A stretch of 64,000 bases of DNA from Byssothecium circinans (lineage: Eukaryota > Ascomycota > Dothideomycetes > Pleosporales > Massarinaceae). Where the stretch lies: the NCBI GenBank assembly GCA_010015675.1, contig ML977012.1, positions 225,260 through 289,259 on the forward strand, given 5' to 3'. The translations under genes were made by a program, and so were the position numbers. Positions 10,685 to 22,292 of the stretch are shown here, piece by piece (position 1 is the stretch's first letter; every line of letters starts with the position of its first letter). The notes beneath the pieces are model-generated. The model did no database searches, was not told where the DNA came from, and was given only the letters and a program-made list of their open reading frames with translations.

Positions 10685-11198
10685 GCTTGGATGATGGACG
10701 CCGGGTTTCATATTATGGTCGATACTGGATGGTTATCTAGTCGACGGTCTGTGTGATAAATGTGAAATGGATTACATCAGGCAGAATAATGTTATATTGG
10801 TATTGTCAAGCCTCAGCACGTTTAAATGCAGGTCGAGTGACTGTAAGACCCGAGTAATTCCGATCGATCAATGTGCAATCTGATGGCTCAAAAAACGAGC
10901 CTTGATTTTACACAGCAACGTTGCTCAACCACGTTCATATTGCCTAATACACGTGCGTGCATTGCATAGGCTGTAGGGAGCCGCCACGGCTGCCCGCGTG
11001 AGCTTTTGTGTAATCCCCGTTTCTGGAATCACATTGCTGGTTTCGTTTATTTGGACCCTGAAAAAGGAGGGGGAAGTGAGACCTTCGTTCGGTGGAAGGA
11101 ACGAAGCGGAAGAGTATTACGTGTAAGAGCAGACCGATGGGGGGAAGGTACGATCTGGGGTCAGAAGACGGGTGGTAGTGAACTTGGCTCCTGCGTAG

Positions 11199-11288
11199 TG
11201 AAGCAGCGAATAGAGCATGCCGTGCGCGGGATGGTCTGCACTTTGAAGCAGCGAATTGATCATGCCGTGTGCGGAATGGGCTTGGGTA
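11199..11288. repeat. 45-bp tandem duplication, diverged
   Basis: Two adjacent copies of a 45-bp unit start at 11199 and 11244. Both open with TGAAGCAGCGAAT and continue with GATCATGCCGTGTGCGG or a close variant. They differ at several positions, so the event is not recent. The unit is a multiple of three and would encode two 15-residue repeats (KQRIxHAVxGM) in an otherwise unsupported frame. Confidence 0.7.
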
Positions 11289-13157
11289 GGGTTGTTGAAC
11301 GGCTGATGGAGATGTGAGCTGATATATCGTTTGAGATGTTATCAACTTGCGACGGCACGCAGATGGGCCCGAAGCATCAAGCCGTGCTTCTTCCTTCAAT
11401 CCAAGTCAGCATCTGAGGCTCAGTTGCTCTTTGATTGTACCAGGCACCACGAACTGCTTCTTTCCATCACCTCGTATCCTGAAAGGGAGTGCCTTCTAAT
11501 GCTCAAGGAAAGTGTAGTATATATGTAGAGGAGTGACAAGGTTGAGGAAGCTTGTAATATGACCTGTGACTGCGGACGTTTTAAGGCACAAACCCAGGTA
11601 CCTTGGTGCTTGGGCAGGTCGGGATTCCTATCCGTGCCCTGCAGCGATGGATGCCGTCGATGGACCACGGGGAAGTGCATTTGGCCGATTGATGGAAACA
11701 GCATCGCAAGCCGCGGGAAGGCAGCCAGCATCGCGGAGGAAGGGCGTGCTGGTCATAAGGCCGCATGAATATGCATGTGTACCTGGCCAGGCTAGATGGG
11801 CGGACATGCACCAAAAAACAAGGCAAAGGATGAGAACCACGGACAGGAAGGCGATCAAACAAGGCGGCGATGACTGGGAGGGCTGCAAGACTGTGCGTAT
11901 GTGCTTAGAACGGTGTGGTGTTGCGCAGCGCTTGCGGATATGCGCTGGCGCTCGCGTACTGGTCTGTGCGGTAGTGCCTCAGGAATGGCGCGCCATGCCA
12001 TCTGAGTGGTAAAGAGATCGTCTTTCTGGCAGTCAACGCTGCTGCGCCGTGGAAGGCAGCGCTTACATCAGTGAGGCATAAAGGCAGCGATATGGTCCAT
12101 ATGGAGGGGGGCCGTTGAGGGTCGTTGTTTCAGGTAGCGAAGAGACAGCGGTTACGCATGACGGTTCCGGTCCCTGGCCATCGCATCACTGCAGCGCTGA
12201 TAGCGTCTTCGCTGCAAGAAACGAACATGATGAAGACGTCACAAAGTGTATGTGGTGTCGTTGGCCGGATGCATTGGGAGACTTAGAAGCGTGGGGAATG
12301 CCCGGTTTCGCTTGCGATGATCCGCTTCCGGCTGCGCGGAGAGATCTCATCGGCAATTGGCTGCCGTGACAGGGGGCGTTCCGGTCCCGGAACAGGTGCC
12401 GTACCGTACAATTGCAGTGCTCGAGCTCTCACTTATTCTCGACATGCTTCACGTCGTGGCACCGTCCCGTCTTCAGTGGGGCTGGAAATAAAGGAGAGAT
12501 GGCCGGCCCCTCAGCGGCGACACTTGCGTCCAACGACAGGTCACGGCCAGATTGCTGGCCAACGAACCATCCTCTCCGCCGCGGTTGATGCGTTTCCGAC
12601 GGTACGCTCGCCGTCATTTCCCAGAAGCCTACCAAGGTTCCATTGCGGCTGATCGTTGATGGTTCCTCAGCCAGCAAGGAGGCGCTACCGTATTTTATTT
12701 AACTTCCAATAATAGCTCGACGCCGCCTGCCGCCGTCAGTGTTGACAGGCACATCTCCTCTGTATCCCAACTGCTATTCTTCCTCCTCTTCTTCTCACCT
12801 ACACTCCGCTACCCAGTATCTGCTGCTTTTTTGGCTTTTTTGGACCGAGCTGCTATCGTGTTTCACATAAGACGGACACCGACTATTTCGAATCTTTGCA
12901 TTAAGCGCTCTGACCGCATCGTCCCTGATACCCTCAGGCATCAAAACAGCCAATCTCGACAGCGTCCAACACCGCCACAGCCTTGCGCATCAGATATTTA
13001 CCTGCACCCACAAAAAGACAGCCAAAGATATCCGTCGCCTGCCTTACAAAATCCTTCTGCCGGCCCTACCTGAGACCATCAAACTCGGTCCTGCTGTTTC
13101 AAGACATTCAACCAACCGCCTTCTTACCAGGTCAGTCTGCCGCCGCCTTCAAACAAA

Positions 13158-13315
13158 ATGGGTGTACTAAACCAAGTAAAGCCAGGCACACCGGCATGGC
13201 GCCTTATTTTTGACTGCCATTCTCAGGAGTTTATGCACGACGACTGGCTTCTCTGGGGTCAAACATCGGGATCGCCTGTCTTCCATCCTGCACGCCTTTA
13301 TCAAACGGGGTGACC
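13158..13315 (+). promoter_or_regulatory. Upstream open reading frame in the leader of the glycogen-binding protein gene
   Basis: An ATG in a strong CAAAATGGG context opens a frame of about 51 codons (MGVLNQVKPGTPAWRLIFDC...) that stops just before the main start codon at 13329. If this stretch is in the mRNA it would reduce initiation at the main start. It could instead be a small alternative exon. The transcript start is unknown, so this stays tentative. Confidence 0.4.
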
Positions 13316-13328
13316 CAGTCTTCCAGCA

Positions 13329-15449
13329 ATGGGGGAAGAAACTCTCGTTACCTTCCTTTTGTATGCTTACCTCCCGCAACGGTCTTTTCACGGCCCTTCC
13401 GTAACTCATTTCTTTTAGTGACTGCCCGACCGCCGTTCGCACCGTTGAACTACTCGGGTCTTGGGACAATTTCGCCAAATCGTACAAGCTCCAGCGTGAT
13501 CGAAGAAGAGGTCACGGTATCTGGTCCGGCTGTTACACTTTCGACGGCATTATTTGCGACGGCGACCTCAAAAATCTTGGTCGGAGACGATCAGGTGCTC
13601 TCAAGATGGGTGGGACATACTGGTACTATGTAAGTTGTTGATGTTTCCAAGACAATAAGCTGCAAGCTTCCGCTCTATTACTCTTCAATGACTAACCGTA
13701 CCATAGTACAAAGTGGACGACGAAGAACATCACAATCCTTCAGAACCATCAACAGCCACATGCCCGCTACTGCCTGGTCAGCGATTGAATGTTCTTGAGG
13801 TGCCGACAGAAAGCAGAAGCCGAAGTAGCTCGGGAGTCTCTGACTCATTTACTCGCAATCCACAAGACAAGTTCCTCACGCCTGTACCACCTAAGCCCCT
13901 CCCGTCTCCTAGACTTGGTGACTTTTGCAGAGAGGCATATACTGTCCCGATGCGTCATTGCGGTACCCCACAGTCAGCTACTTATCCGTCGACAAGCCAG
14001 TCCCTTGCACCTTCCCAACGCCATGCCCGCAGTGCTTCCACTTCGCCAAGCATACCCACGACAGCTCTTTTTTCGGATTTTAGGAGCTTAAAGGAGAAGT
14101 TTGCCCAGAAGCGGTCGGCGCCGGTCCCTCATTGCAGGTCGGACAGTACCCGAGGACTCCAGATCGGAGCACCCACCCTCATCAGCACGACGGCGGATGA
14201 TCTCAATCTCATTCCATTGTCGGCACTTTGGCCACCGCAATCTGCGTCAAATGAATCCACTCCTGCATCTTCGTCGTCGTTACCAGCACCTATCACTGCG
14301 AAGCTACGGGAATTTTCTCCTCTCGGCTCGAACCCTGTGGACCCCGTCAACGACCTCAATCTTTGTGTACCAGCTAGAGAATCGCAAGGCGGTCGGCCTA
14401 GGTCGCGGTCGAACCCAACAGAGTCTTCACTGCTACCAGAATCACGTACGCCGAGTATTGTCCGAGCTAACTCTTCGGATATACGACGCACGAAAATATT
14501 TTCAGATCAGCCATGGGTCGCATCGCCAAAGCCGCCTCAGCCTGTTGTTGAGGTCTCAGCACCAGAATTGTCACCTGCGCCTGTCCTCCAGAGGCTTTCG
14601 GCATCTTTGGAACCGCCTACCGATGTACGCCCGACCTCAAGCCATGGTGATGATCGGAGTCCAAGCCTACGAAAAGGACCGCTCGATACAAACAAGCAGC
14701 TACCCACTCTACCTCGCTTCCTTGTTCCTGCACCACTTTTCGCCTGTAACAGCGAGGCCCTAAGCCCTCAGCAACCACCAGTGCCCGGAAAGGATGACAA
14801 GCCCGAGCAAAAAGCAGCGAAGGGAGAGCCTGAAATGGACGACTCGAAGATCCATCTCCTCACTGAGCGCAACAGCCACTCCTCCCTCTGGAGCGTTGAC
14901 TCATTCGTGTCCAGTTCACCAACCTCAGACGACGAAGCAGCCCATTCACCGACATTCAGCTCTCTCACCAGCAACTGTAGCGTTCCAGGATCACCCCGTC
15001 GCCCCTCTTCCCACTTCTCTATTTCCGACTATATGTCAAGCCCGGATCACAACTCGGCCGCCTTCAAATATAGCAACCACAATCTTACCAATGACGACGG
15101 AGAACATGCAACATCAACATCCCCACCTCTTCTAGACGATCTCCGTCTTTCCACTTTTGGACCCTGCATGTTCCTTGACATTCAACATGGAGAATCCCGG
15201 AGACAGGCAGCTTGTTTCGGATATGGGAATTCCGATTTCCAGGGCTATAAATTACCCGAGGATGAAACAACGTCGAAGACAACCATCACCATTGCCGATG
15301 TTGGAGCGGAATCTGTTTTCGGTACCGATAGCGGTGAGGCGACAGGGTTGGGATTGACGGTGGGGCATCAAGATAAGATGGAGAGCTCGGTCATTCAGAT
15401 GGAGAGACTAGTCGATGAGTTTGGGTTTCTTGGAGATGCCGTCGTCTGA
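13329..15449 (+). CDS. AMPK-type glycogen-binding (CBM48-like) domain protein with long disordered tail
   Basis: The three-exon model is join(13329..13360, 13419..13629, 13707..15449), 661 residues; all phases close. The N-terminus MGEETLVTFLF joins DCPTAVRTVELLGSWDNFAK in exon 2, then GHGIWSGCYTF and GALKMGGTYWYYYKVDDEE, ending at LLPGQRLNVLEVPTE (about residue 105). This is the β-sandwich of the AMPK β glycogen-binding domain (VELLGSWDNF and YWYYYKVD strands with the binding tryptophans). The remaining 550 residues are Ser/Pro-rich and low in order, with clusters of SRSRSS-type sequence that look like phosphorylation targets. Proteins of this architecture are common in filamentous ascomycetes, and their role is not established. 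A plausible role is tethering a signalling or scaffold region to glycogen. I saw no kinase-binding C-terminal domain of true AMPK β subunits. Confidence 0.85.
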
Positions 15450-16308
15450 TGGTGTTTCAACGGTATTGATCGTCACCATGTTGCGACTTTAACTCGTCGT
15501 TACGCTCACGCTCACGCTCACGCTCACGTTTTCGGATCTCTGCACTTCACATACATATTTGGCGCTTTTTGGACCGACGATACCTTTGTCTTCTTTCGAT
15601 CCGTATAAACTCCGAATAACAGTTTCCGATTTCGATTCTACTGCGAGCTTGCTACGCAACAGCATTTCCACCACCACTTAAACCTCGACATTTACCGTCT
15701 TTCGCTTCAGTTCGCTTCTACCATAAAACCACTACGACCTCATTTAGAGCCACTCTTTCTGCAATACTTCATTTAGCGACGGCGTTATTGAGAATTTTCT
15801 TCCACTTCTTTGGGCAACACACGGCATGCATAGTTCCTTCCTAGATGTATCTTAGGACATCATGCATACTTTCTTATGTTGAGCATAGCGCATGGGCATT
15901 GGTTTGGTCCAGGCTGGGATCTAGGAAGCATTGGGATATACATAGAGAGGGATGGGTAGAGCAAGGGAAATTAGTGATATACCTCGGGCGTACTCAATTA
16001 ATGATCAAACTTGAACTTCATCTTCAGCATTTTCAAATGTTCGAAGGCATGTAGTGTGATAGGGTTCACAGTGTTGGTAGCCTGCATGGGTACCTACAGT
16101 GCAGCCTACGGAGATGATCTGACATTGCCCGCTGCGCCACATTAGTAGATCACTGGTAGGGACCCCGGACCCCTTTATCGCACATCTTATACTACGATAT
16201 TCTACCTACTTTTATCATCAACAATGACGGCAACCTAGGTACATTTCCCCACTCAAAACTCGATCTACGATTCCCACGAACCTCATTCCACGCTTTCCCT
16301 CTGCACAA
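15450..16308. other. Intergenic region with a short hexanucleotide repeat
   Basis: 859 bp without a supported gene. At about 15501-15529 the unit CGCTCA is repeated four to five times. The first 300 bp are pyrimidine-rich. Confidence 0.45.
15501..15529. repeat. CGCTCA hexanucleotide microsatellite
   Basis: ACGCTCACGCTCACGCTCAC and further units are visible about 60 bp past the stop codon of the glycogen-binding protein gene. Confidence 0.8.
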
Positions 16309-17043
16309 ATGGCAGCAAAACGCGCACCTTCACCATCACCACTACCACCGACACCGACACCGAATAACCAAGCCTCCCCACCAACCAAACGCCGCAAACT
16401 CAACATCACAGAACCCACCCCAGCGGAAGATTCTTCGCATCACAAGCACCCAGAAAATTCGCCAATTGCGACGTCCTCCACAACACTTCAAGCCGATCTC
16501 GGTCCCAACACCTCTCCACCACCATTCCAACGCCCCCAAGAAGAAAATGATGATGGAGAAGAGAAAGAGAAAGACAAAGATGAGAAAGAAAAACAAGCTC
16601 AAGCCACCAGAAATCATAAACTACGCGCCTCCCCAACAGGTACCATCTGCCCACCCATCGTCCCCGCAGGCTGCGATGGAGGGTTTGCCCCGTCCGTAGA
16701 GGGCCCGGTGGTATGGGAGCGGTATCGGCGGTATTGGCGGGAGCAGGAAAGAGCTGAGGAGTTGGTGATTCTGGATGGTGATGATGATCCTGAAGATAAA
16801 GAAAGAGACGAGGGGAAACAAAAGGAAGAAGATGTGAAGAATAAAAGGCGGAGGGAAACGGGGGCAAACGGTGGGATTGAAGAACAGGACGTGCAGAGTA
16901 AAAGGGTAGATGTGGAAATCACTAGCCATGATCTTGTACCTGGGGTTGAAACTGCTGACAAATATCCCTTGGATACATATCTTTTGGAGATGAGTTGTGG
17001 GCCGCAGCCCCCGCTGCCGACAGCTGAGGATTGGGAGTTGTAG
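16309..17043 (+). CDS. Hypothetical acidic/basic low-complexity nuclear protein
   Basis: The 244-residue frame starts in a good CACAAATGGC context. The N-terminus is Pro/Ser/Thr-rich and followed by TKRRKLN (26-32), a likely nuclear localisation signal. Residues 80-100 and 155-195 are runs of Glu/Lys/Asp with a second basic patch (KNKRRRE). A short ordered-looking block, GPVVWERYRRYWREQERAEE, occurs near 132-151. The C-terminus ends TAEDWEL. I recognise no family. Low complexity means that the open frame alone is weaker evidence than usual, but the start context and the C-terminal hydrophobic motif support it. Confidence 0.55.
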   Translation: MAAKRAPSPSPLPPTPTPNNQASPPTKRRKLNITEPTPAEDSSHHKHPENSPIATSSTTLQADLGPNTSPPPFQRPQEENDDGEEKEKDKDEKEKQAQATRNHKLRASPTGTICPPIVPAGCDGGFAPSVEGPVVWERYRRYWREQERAEELVILDGDDDPEDKERDEGKQKEEDVKNKRRRETGANGGIEEQDVQSKRVDVEITSHDLVPGVETADKYPLDTYLLEMSCGPQPPLPTAEDWEL

Positions 17044-17318
17044 TGTAGTAGATCAAAAGATAAACTTGTGCTGAGCATGAAGAGGCACGGAGGGCTTATA
17101 GAGATGCCCGAGTGCGAGTTGCGCAGCGCTGCTTGCATGCCGAGGGTAACGGCTGGTAAAAATGGGAAATTGCTTGGACGTGGAGGAATCTTTGGGAAGG
17201 GGTCAGGTTAACCCATTATCAAATCATTGCATTCATCCCACACATTTTCTCTTCTAGCCCTGGATCTATGCTAGCTCCGTAAACCTTCAATACTTGATGC
17301 TATGCCTACCCACAACCC

Positions 17319-19000
17319 CTAAACGATCTCGTACACATCGGCAACTGACTTGATGTCCTTGGAAAAGCTGATCTCCTGGTTCATGGAGAGGAGGGTTACA
17401 GACGAGACCTAAAGGCAGCGTTAGTAAGTACGATTTTGACTGTGGAAAGGTGGTATAGCTTACATCAACATCAACAAATGGCGTCGACTTGTTGAACCGA
17501 ACTCTCATAGGGAAGAACTCTGCTTCGCTCTCCGCCTGGGCCTCGAATTCGAAGCTTCCGGAGCTGTGCTCCTCATCTACAGCGCCGATGTTCCATTCCA
17601 AGCTGTCGCCACTAACCTCATATACAGCGTCAAAGGATGCCACATTAGGCTCATCGGTCTGGTAAGGAATGGTGACAGTAACGTCCTTGAGCGCATCGCC
17701 ACCCGTAAGCTCGTACTCGACAGTGATGTTGAACGCGTTGCCCGAGTCCTCAACCCAGACACGGAACGTGATAGGCGGATCAGACACATCCTCCGGTTTG
17801 GGCGCAAGCTTCCACTTCATGACACCGATGCCCATATTTGAGGGAAAGCCTTTACTCGTGTCGGTGAGTTGGATGATCTGATTGTTTCGGAACGCAGCTT
17901 TATCGACCTTGGGATGTGTCATTAACTGTGCGCCACGAGTCTCGCCAGCTTGGAGGTCCAGCTTGACTTGTGTCAAGGAGGGGTCTGTGATCTTGAGCTG
18001 CATTTCACCCTTGACTTCGAAGGACTTCAAAAGGCCTTCGCGATCAAGGCGAGCAGAGATTGACTCGTTGGTCGTGATATGTACGCCTTCGCGGTCCAGA
18101 GACGTAGACTGACGGGTGCTTGTAGGAGCCGCGACCGGAGCGGTGGTCCTGGGCGTAGAGACGAGGGGCTCGCTTTCTTGGGGAAGGTCGCCGGCTACCT
18201 GCTCGAAGATGTTGTTCGTCTTGTTTTTCTTGCCGAGCTGCATACCCTTCTTGCCCAGCGCCAGTGGCTTGCTGGCTTGTTTCTTCGCAGCTTCGTACGA
18301 GTCGTACGTGTCTGGAACGGTGGCGGGCGCGCTGGGCGTAAAGGTAGGATATTGCGGTGTACGAGAACCTCCACCCATGCCCCCTCCCATGCCACCACCC
18401 ATGCCGCGAGAGGATCTTGACATCTCCTTGCGCTGCATCTCGAGCTGTTTGGCGCGACGCTTGCGCTCTTCGGTGGCCTCGAGTTCCTTGTTCCGCGCAA
18501 TGATCTCCTGAATACGCTCCTCGTGCGACTCCATCTCCAAGAAGGTCTTGATCTGGGTCAGCGTCAAGTTTTCCCGGTATCCCATGGTCACAATCTCGTC
18601 AAAGGCTGAAAGTAGCTCAAATGCATTCTTCAAGATCTCCCTCTCGTCCAGCGACTTGCAAACCGATGACACGACCTGGGCGAAGAGGTGCAGGGAGTTT
18701 ATGTCTTGCAAGATGTTCGATTGCAGGTTGGTGATCAAGACCATGTAGAGCTCGTCGAGCGGCTGGTATACGTAACGGACATTGTCCTGCTCGACCGTGG
18801 TGTGTTGCGAAGCGCCGTCGGCAAGCTTGGGGAAGGAGGCGAGGAGGGCTTCAATACGAGATCGCTGCATCTCGCGGAATTGGCGGGAGAGGACGGCCTT
18901 CCCGCCTCGGGTGCATATTGAAGCTGCGAGGACAACCTGGCATAAATGTAAGCTGCAAGCTGGAGGGGCTGCAGTGGGTGGTGAGGGCCAATTGTACCAT
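17319..19000 (-). CDS. RET2: Coatomer (COPI) subunit delta
   Basis: The model is complement(join(17319..17408, 17464..18936, 18998..19000)), 521 residues. Exon 1 is only the start codon: ATG is followed by a GTACAA donor and the 61-nt intron ends in CCAG before VVLAASICTRGGKAVLSRQF, the conserved N-terminus of δ-COP. The order is a longin domain (1-140), a charged linker helix (LEATEERKRRAKQLEMQRKE), a low-complexity GGGMGGGMGGG stretch near 205, and a C-terminal μ-homology domain from about 270 (GLLKSFEVKGEMQLKITDPS). Intron 2 falls in VDVD|VSSV near the end of the protein, and the last exon ends VADVYEIV. The protein belongs to the heptameric COPI coat that drives retrograde Golgi-to-ER transport. 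The gene symbol follows yeast. Confidence 0.95.
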
Positions 19001-19878
19001 TGTGTAGACAGACTATTCAACGGGTCTCAAGGCCGAATAAAGGGAGGTAGAGCCTGCGTGGCGCGAGGGCTGTCGTGGGCGTGGAGCTTATGTGGTCGGT
19101 GATGGAGGGGATGTTGTCCACACTGGAAATTGCGAAGGTGGAACAAGCAAGTTACCACCAAGAGCGGCGGAGACAGTAGTGATGTGTATGTAGAGCAGAG
19201 TGAGCAGCTGGAGAGCTAGGTGGATGTTCCTCAAGCCGTGCGATATGTCCTGACTCCTGAGCCAGTCGCTGGGCGCAAGCATAGATGTTGAATGCCGCTG
19301 TCCACGGTGGAAGTTTGATCACGTGCTTGAGGCTGCCTGACAGTCGCTAGCCGCTTCGGCGCTAGAGCGCCTTCCACATTACAAAGTTCAAGTCGACGGC
19401 TCCTCCTCCCTGCCTACTTCCGCCATCCTCTTACCTCCCTTTACGCGACTGTCTACGCAGCTTTATCTGCCACATCGCGCATCGATTGTTCTCATTTGGA
19501 ATCTACGCCTCCGAGCCTATTGACAATATCCTCCCTGCTCCTAAGCTGAGCTTTTCCGCTTTCGCTGGCTTCCGCCGCGGCTGCACCTGAACCTTGGCGC
19601 GCTTCCTTTGTCCTTCCGCCCTTCGACTCTTCTACTCACCTTTTACCTTATACCCGCCGCGCAAGACTACGATAGAGCTCTCGCACACCGTGATGCACAT
19701 CTAGACGGGGCTTTCGTCATCCAGTCAGCGTCACTTGCGTCTGTCCCGCCCGGCCCCGCCACCTGTGACTCGCAGACGCCTGTGACGTGACGCGCCGCGC
19801 CGCATTCACCTCCCCACCCGCAAACGTTTGAGGCAAACCACCTTGTCTCGGGCAATCTTCACGCACATCTAGTACACA
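19001..19878. promoter_or_regulatory. Divergent promoter region, coatomer delta / acidic protein
   Basis: 878 bp between two divergently transcribed genes. The right half (19380-19870) is strongly pyrimidine-rich on the plus strand, typical of a fungal leader. I see no gene. Confidence 0.45.
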
Positions 19879-22292
19879 ATGGCCGCCGCCGCCCGATCAG
19901 CTCCAAGCTTCGAAGTTACCGCCCCGCCCGATATTATGGACACCCATTCGGATAGCGGACTCGACTTCAACGAGGACATAGATCTTGAACTGGCGTCTCC
20001 TGGTTACATCAACGATGATGTCTCAGTTAAGGATGCCGAGACAGATACGGGGTTTGACATACAGATCGCCCCGGACCATGACGACTTCATGGCCGACAAC
20101 GAAGACCTTGACGAGGATATCATCACCTATGATGATGCGGCTCCTACAGATGGACAGTCCACGACTCCTGGGCAACATAAGCAGCAAGAGGCATCCACTG
20201 CTGATGAAGATCTGATTGACTATTCCGACGATGAAGAAGAGCCCGCACCTACCAACGAGGCTCGCACAAACCCGTTGGATGATGGCACTGCTGATGTTGG
20301 GCAAGCTGGGAGCGACAGCAATGAACAGCTTGATCCCGCTGCACCTTCCATCACCTACGAGGAGTCATCCTATGTACCTGCACAAGTGACCGACCTTGGA
20401 CAAGACGTCGCGGACGATTCGAGACGAACAGAACAAACCAAACACGAAGGTTCCCAGATTGGCCAAGATGATGGTCGACATGCCACTTCTGTTCACGAGG
20501 ATGAGTTCCCTACAAACAAAGAGGCAACCCCTTTAGCCACACCAGGAGAAAATGAGCATGCTGGTGCACATGAAGATACCCAAACCCATGCGCAATCCCC
20601 AAAGGTGCCGCTTGATGGTACGGGTGATCTTGAGACATCTAACCAAGCTCGACAAGAGGTTCAGCTCCATCCAGTCACAATCAACTATGAGAGCACAGAA
20701 TACTGGCTGTTCCAACATCACGATTACGAAAACAGCGGTGATTTTCTCATCGAAGACAGTACGCTCAAGGATAAGCCGATTAGCAGCGTTATCGAAGCAT
20801 GCCGGGCCGCTCTTGGCGAGGACGTCACCGATGACATTGAACTCGGCTTCCGTCTGGACAATTTCCACAACATGGAGCTCTATCAGGATCACAGCTCATG
20901 CGCATTCATAACTCTGGAGCAATTTGTTAGCGTTTATCTTCAGCTCCATGCCCAAGACGGCGTTACTGACCCCGAGTCTTTCTATATGACTCTCATTACC
21001 CGTCCACGCGTATCTGCACTTCTCAATACGTTGAATGATGCCGCTGCCAGAGGCATCGGCCATGTAGGTCTGAACAAGGACATAGCTTCAGGTCTGACGT
21101 TGTTCAATACTCACTCCGCACATGAATCGATAGTCTATGAGGATTGGGAGAATGGCGAGCAAGATGGCGAGCATGATTCACATGGTAGCAATGGGGCGGA
21201 TGCGATAGAAGAGCATGACGGAGGGGAGCGCGAAGGTTTTGATGTGCACACGGAAGAAGCTAGCGGGGCTCCTGCTGAGCAGCAACACGAGGATGATGAA
21301 CATGAGACCATATCGCAACCCCAAGTGCTGAGTCCGACAAACGCGGGCTTATCCGAAGCTGCAAACGACCACCAAGGTCTAGCAGACAATCAGGCACTAC
21401 AAGGTGCTGAAGACCCTGCATCGCGAACAGACGGGCAACCATCGCCTAGTAACGGTGAACCCACTTCCGAGAAGTTCCATGAGGAGGACGATCTCATCGA
21501 CTATAGCGATGATGAGGGAGATGCTGACGATTCCCATGGTGTGCAAGTCCGCGCGGATGGCCCTTCTTCGGCTTCCTCTACGATCCAAGGCGACAATGCA
21601 TCTTTTGCACAAGAAACAGGTAGTCGTGAATATGTGGAGATCGAAGAGGCTGTACAAGACTATGAGGAAGGCGAAGGCCAGGACCAAACACAATTTGACA
21701 ATGATGAGGAAGCGTTCGGTGACCAAACATACGAAGGAGAATACTATGAAGATATCCACGAAGCAAACGGACAGGGTGATGCCGAAGCACGGACCTCGCC
21801 GGAAAATTTCTCAAGTACGCACAATGACACTACTAACTACAATGTCGATTTTGCGGATCATTCCGAAGCTCAGCATGTTCACCCCATCACGGACGTAGAC
21901 CATGGCCACCACGAGGCCGACGAAGAAAATACCGGGGATGATGCGTTCCCTGGAAACGACACATTCCTAGACTTCGAGGATGCAGATGCCTTTGCAGACG
22001 CGTTCACAAATGGTGAATTCGAAGACTCCACCGCCAACGACGAAACCAATCATGACAACGAGGACGGCGTGTCTGATCAAACTCCGGTCGCCGTATCTGT
22101 GGCTGCAGATCCCGTTGTGACCTCGTCCTCGGAACTTTTGGATCTGTCTCCACAAGGGCAGAAGAGAACGATCGACGAGGTCGGCAATGATGGGGGTGAC
22201 GCAACCGACTCATCAGGTATGCCTTTTCGCAACCTCCGCAAGCTCTGTCTTGATACTGACTGGCCTCAGATGCGAAGCGACCGCGAGTGTAG
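19879..22292 (+). CDS. Large acidic, mostly disordered fungal protein
   Basis: The model is join(19879..22216, 22270..22292), 786 residues. A 53-nt intron near the end gives the C-terminus SSDAKRPRV, a short basic tail that fits a nuclear localisation signal. Most of the sequence is rich in Asp, Glu, His and Thr. The motif DLIDYSDDE occurs twice, around residues 112-122 and 536-546, with a weaker copy (EDIITYDD) near 80. One ordered block lies at about 268-400 (PVTINYESTEYWLFQHHDYE onward to FYMTLITRPRVSALLNTLND), with alternating hydrophobics and likely helices. I recognise the arrangement from other ascomycete genomes only as an uncharacterised conserved protein. The duplicated acidic motif may be a docking site, which is inference. 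Confidence 0.75.

Larger units (their letters stand above)
10685..13328. other. 2.6 kb gene-poor stretch
   Basis: I found no gene I can defend. Several plus-strand frames (11006-11317, 11566-12012, 12317-12652) are open but match nothing known and lack good starts. The region includes a 45-bp tandem duplication (11199-11288). From about 12,650 on, the sequence becomes pyrimidine-rich and looks like the promoter and leader of the gene starting at 13329. A short upstream frame (13158-13312) lies in that leader. Confidence 0.45.

Noticed and set aside
11566..12012. 148-codon open frame in the gene-poor stretch
   Set aside because: It begins with a non-ATG codon and shows no family or hydrophobic pattern.
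18350..18410. GGGMGGG repeats in coatomer delta as a possible insertion
   Set aside because: Low-complexity linkers at this site between the longin and μ-homology domains are normal; only three units are present.
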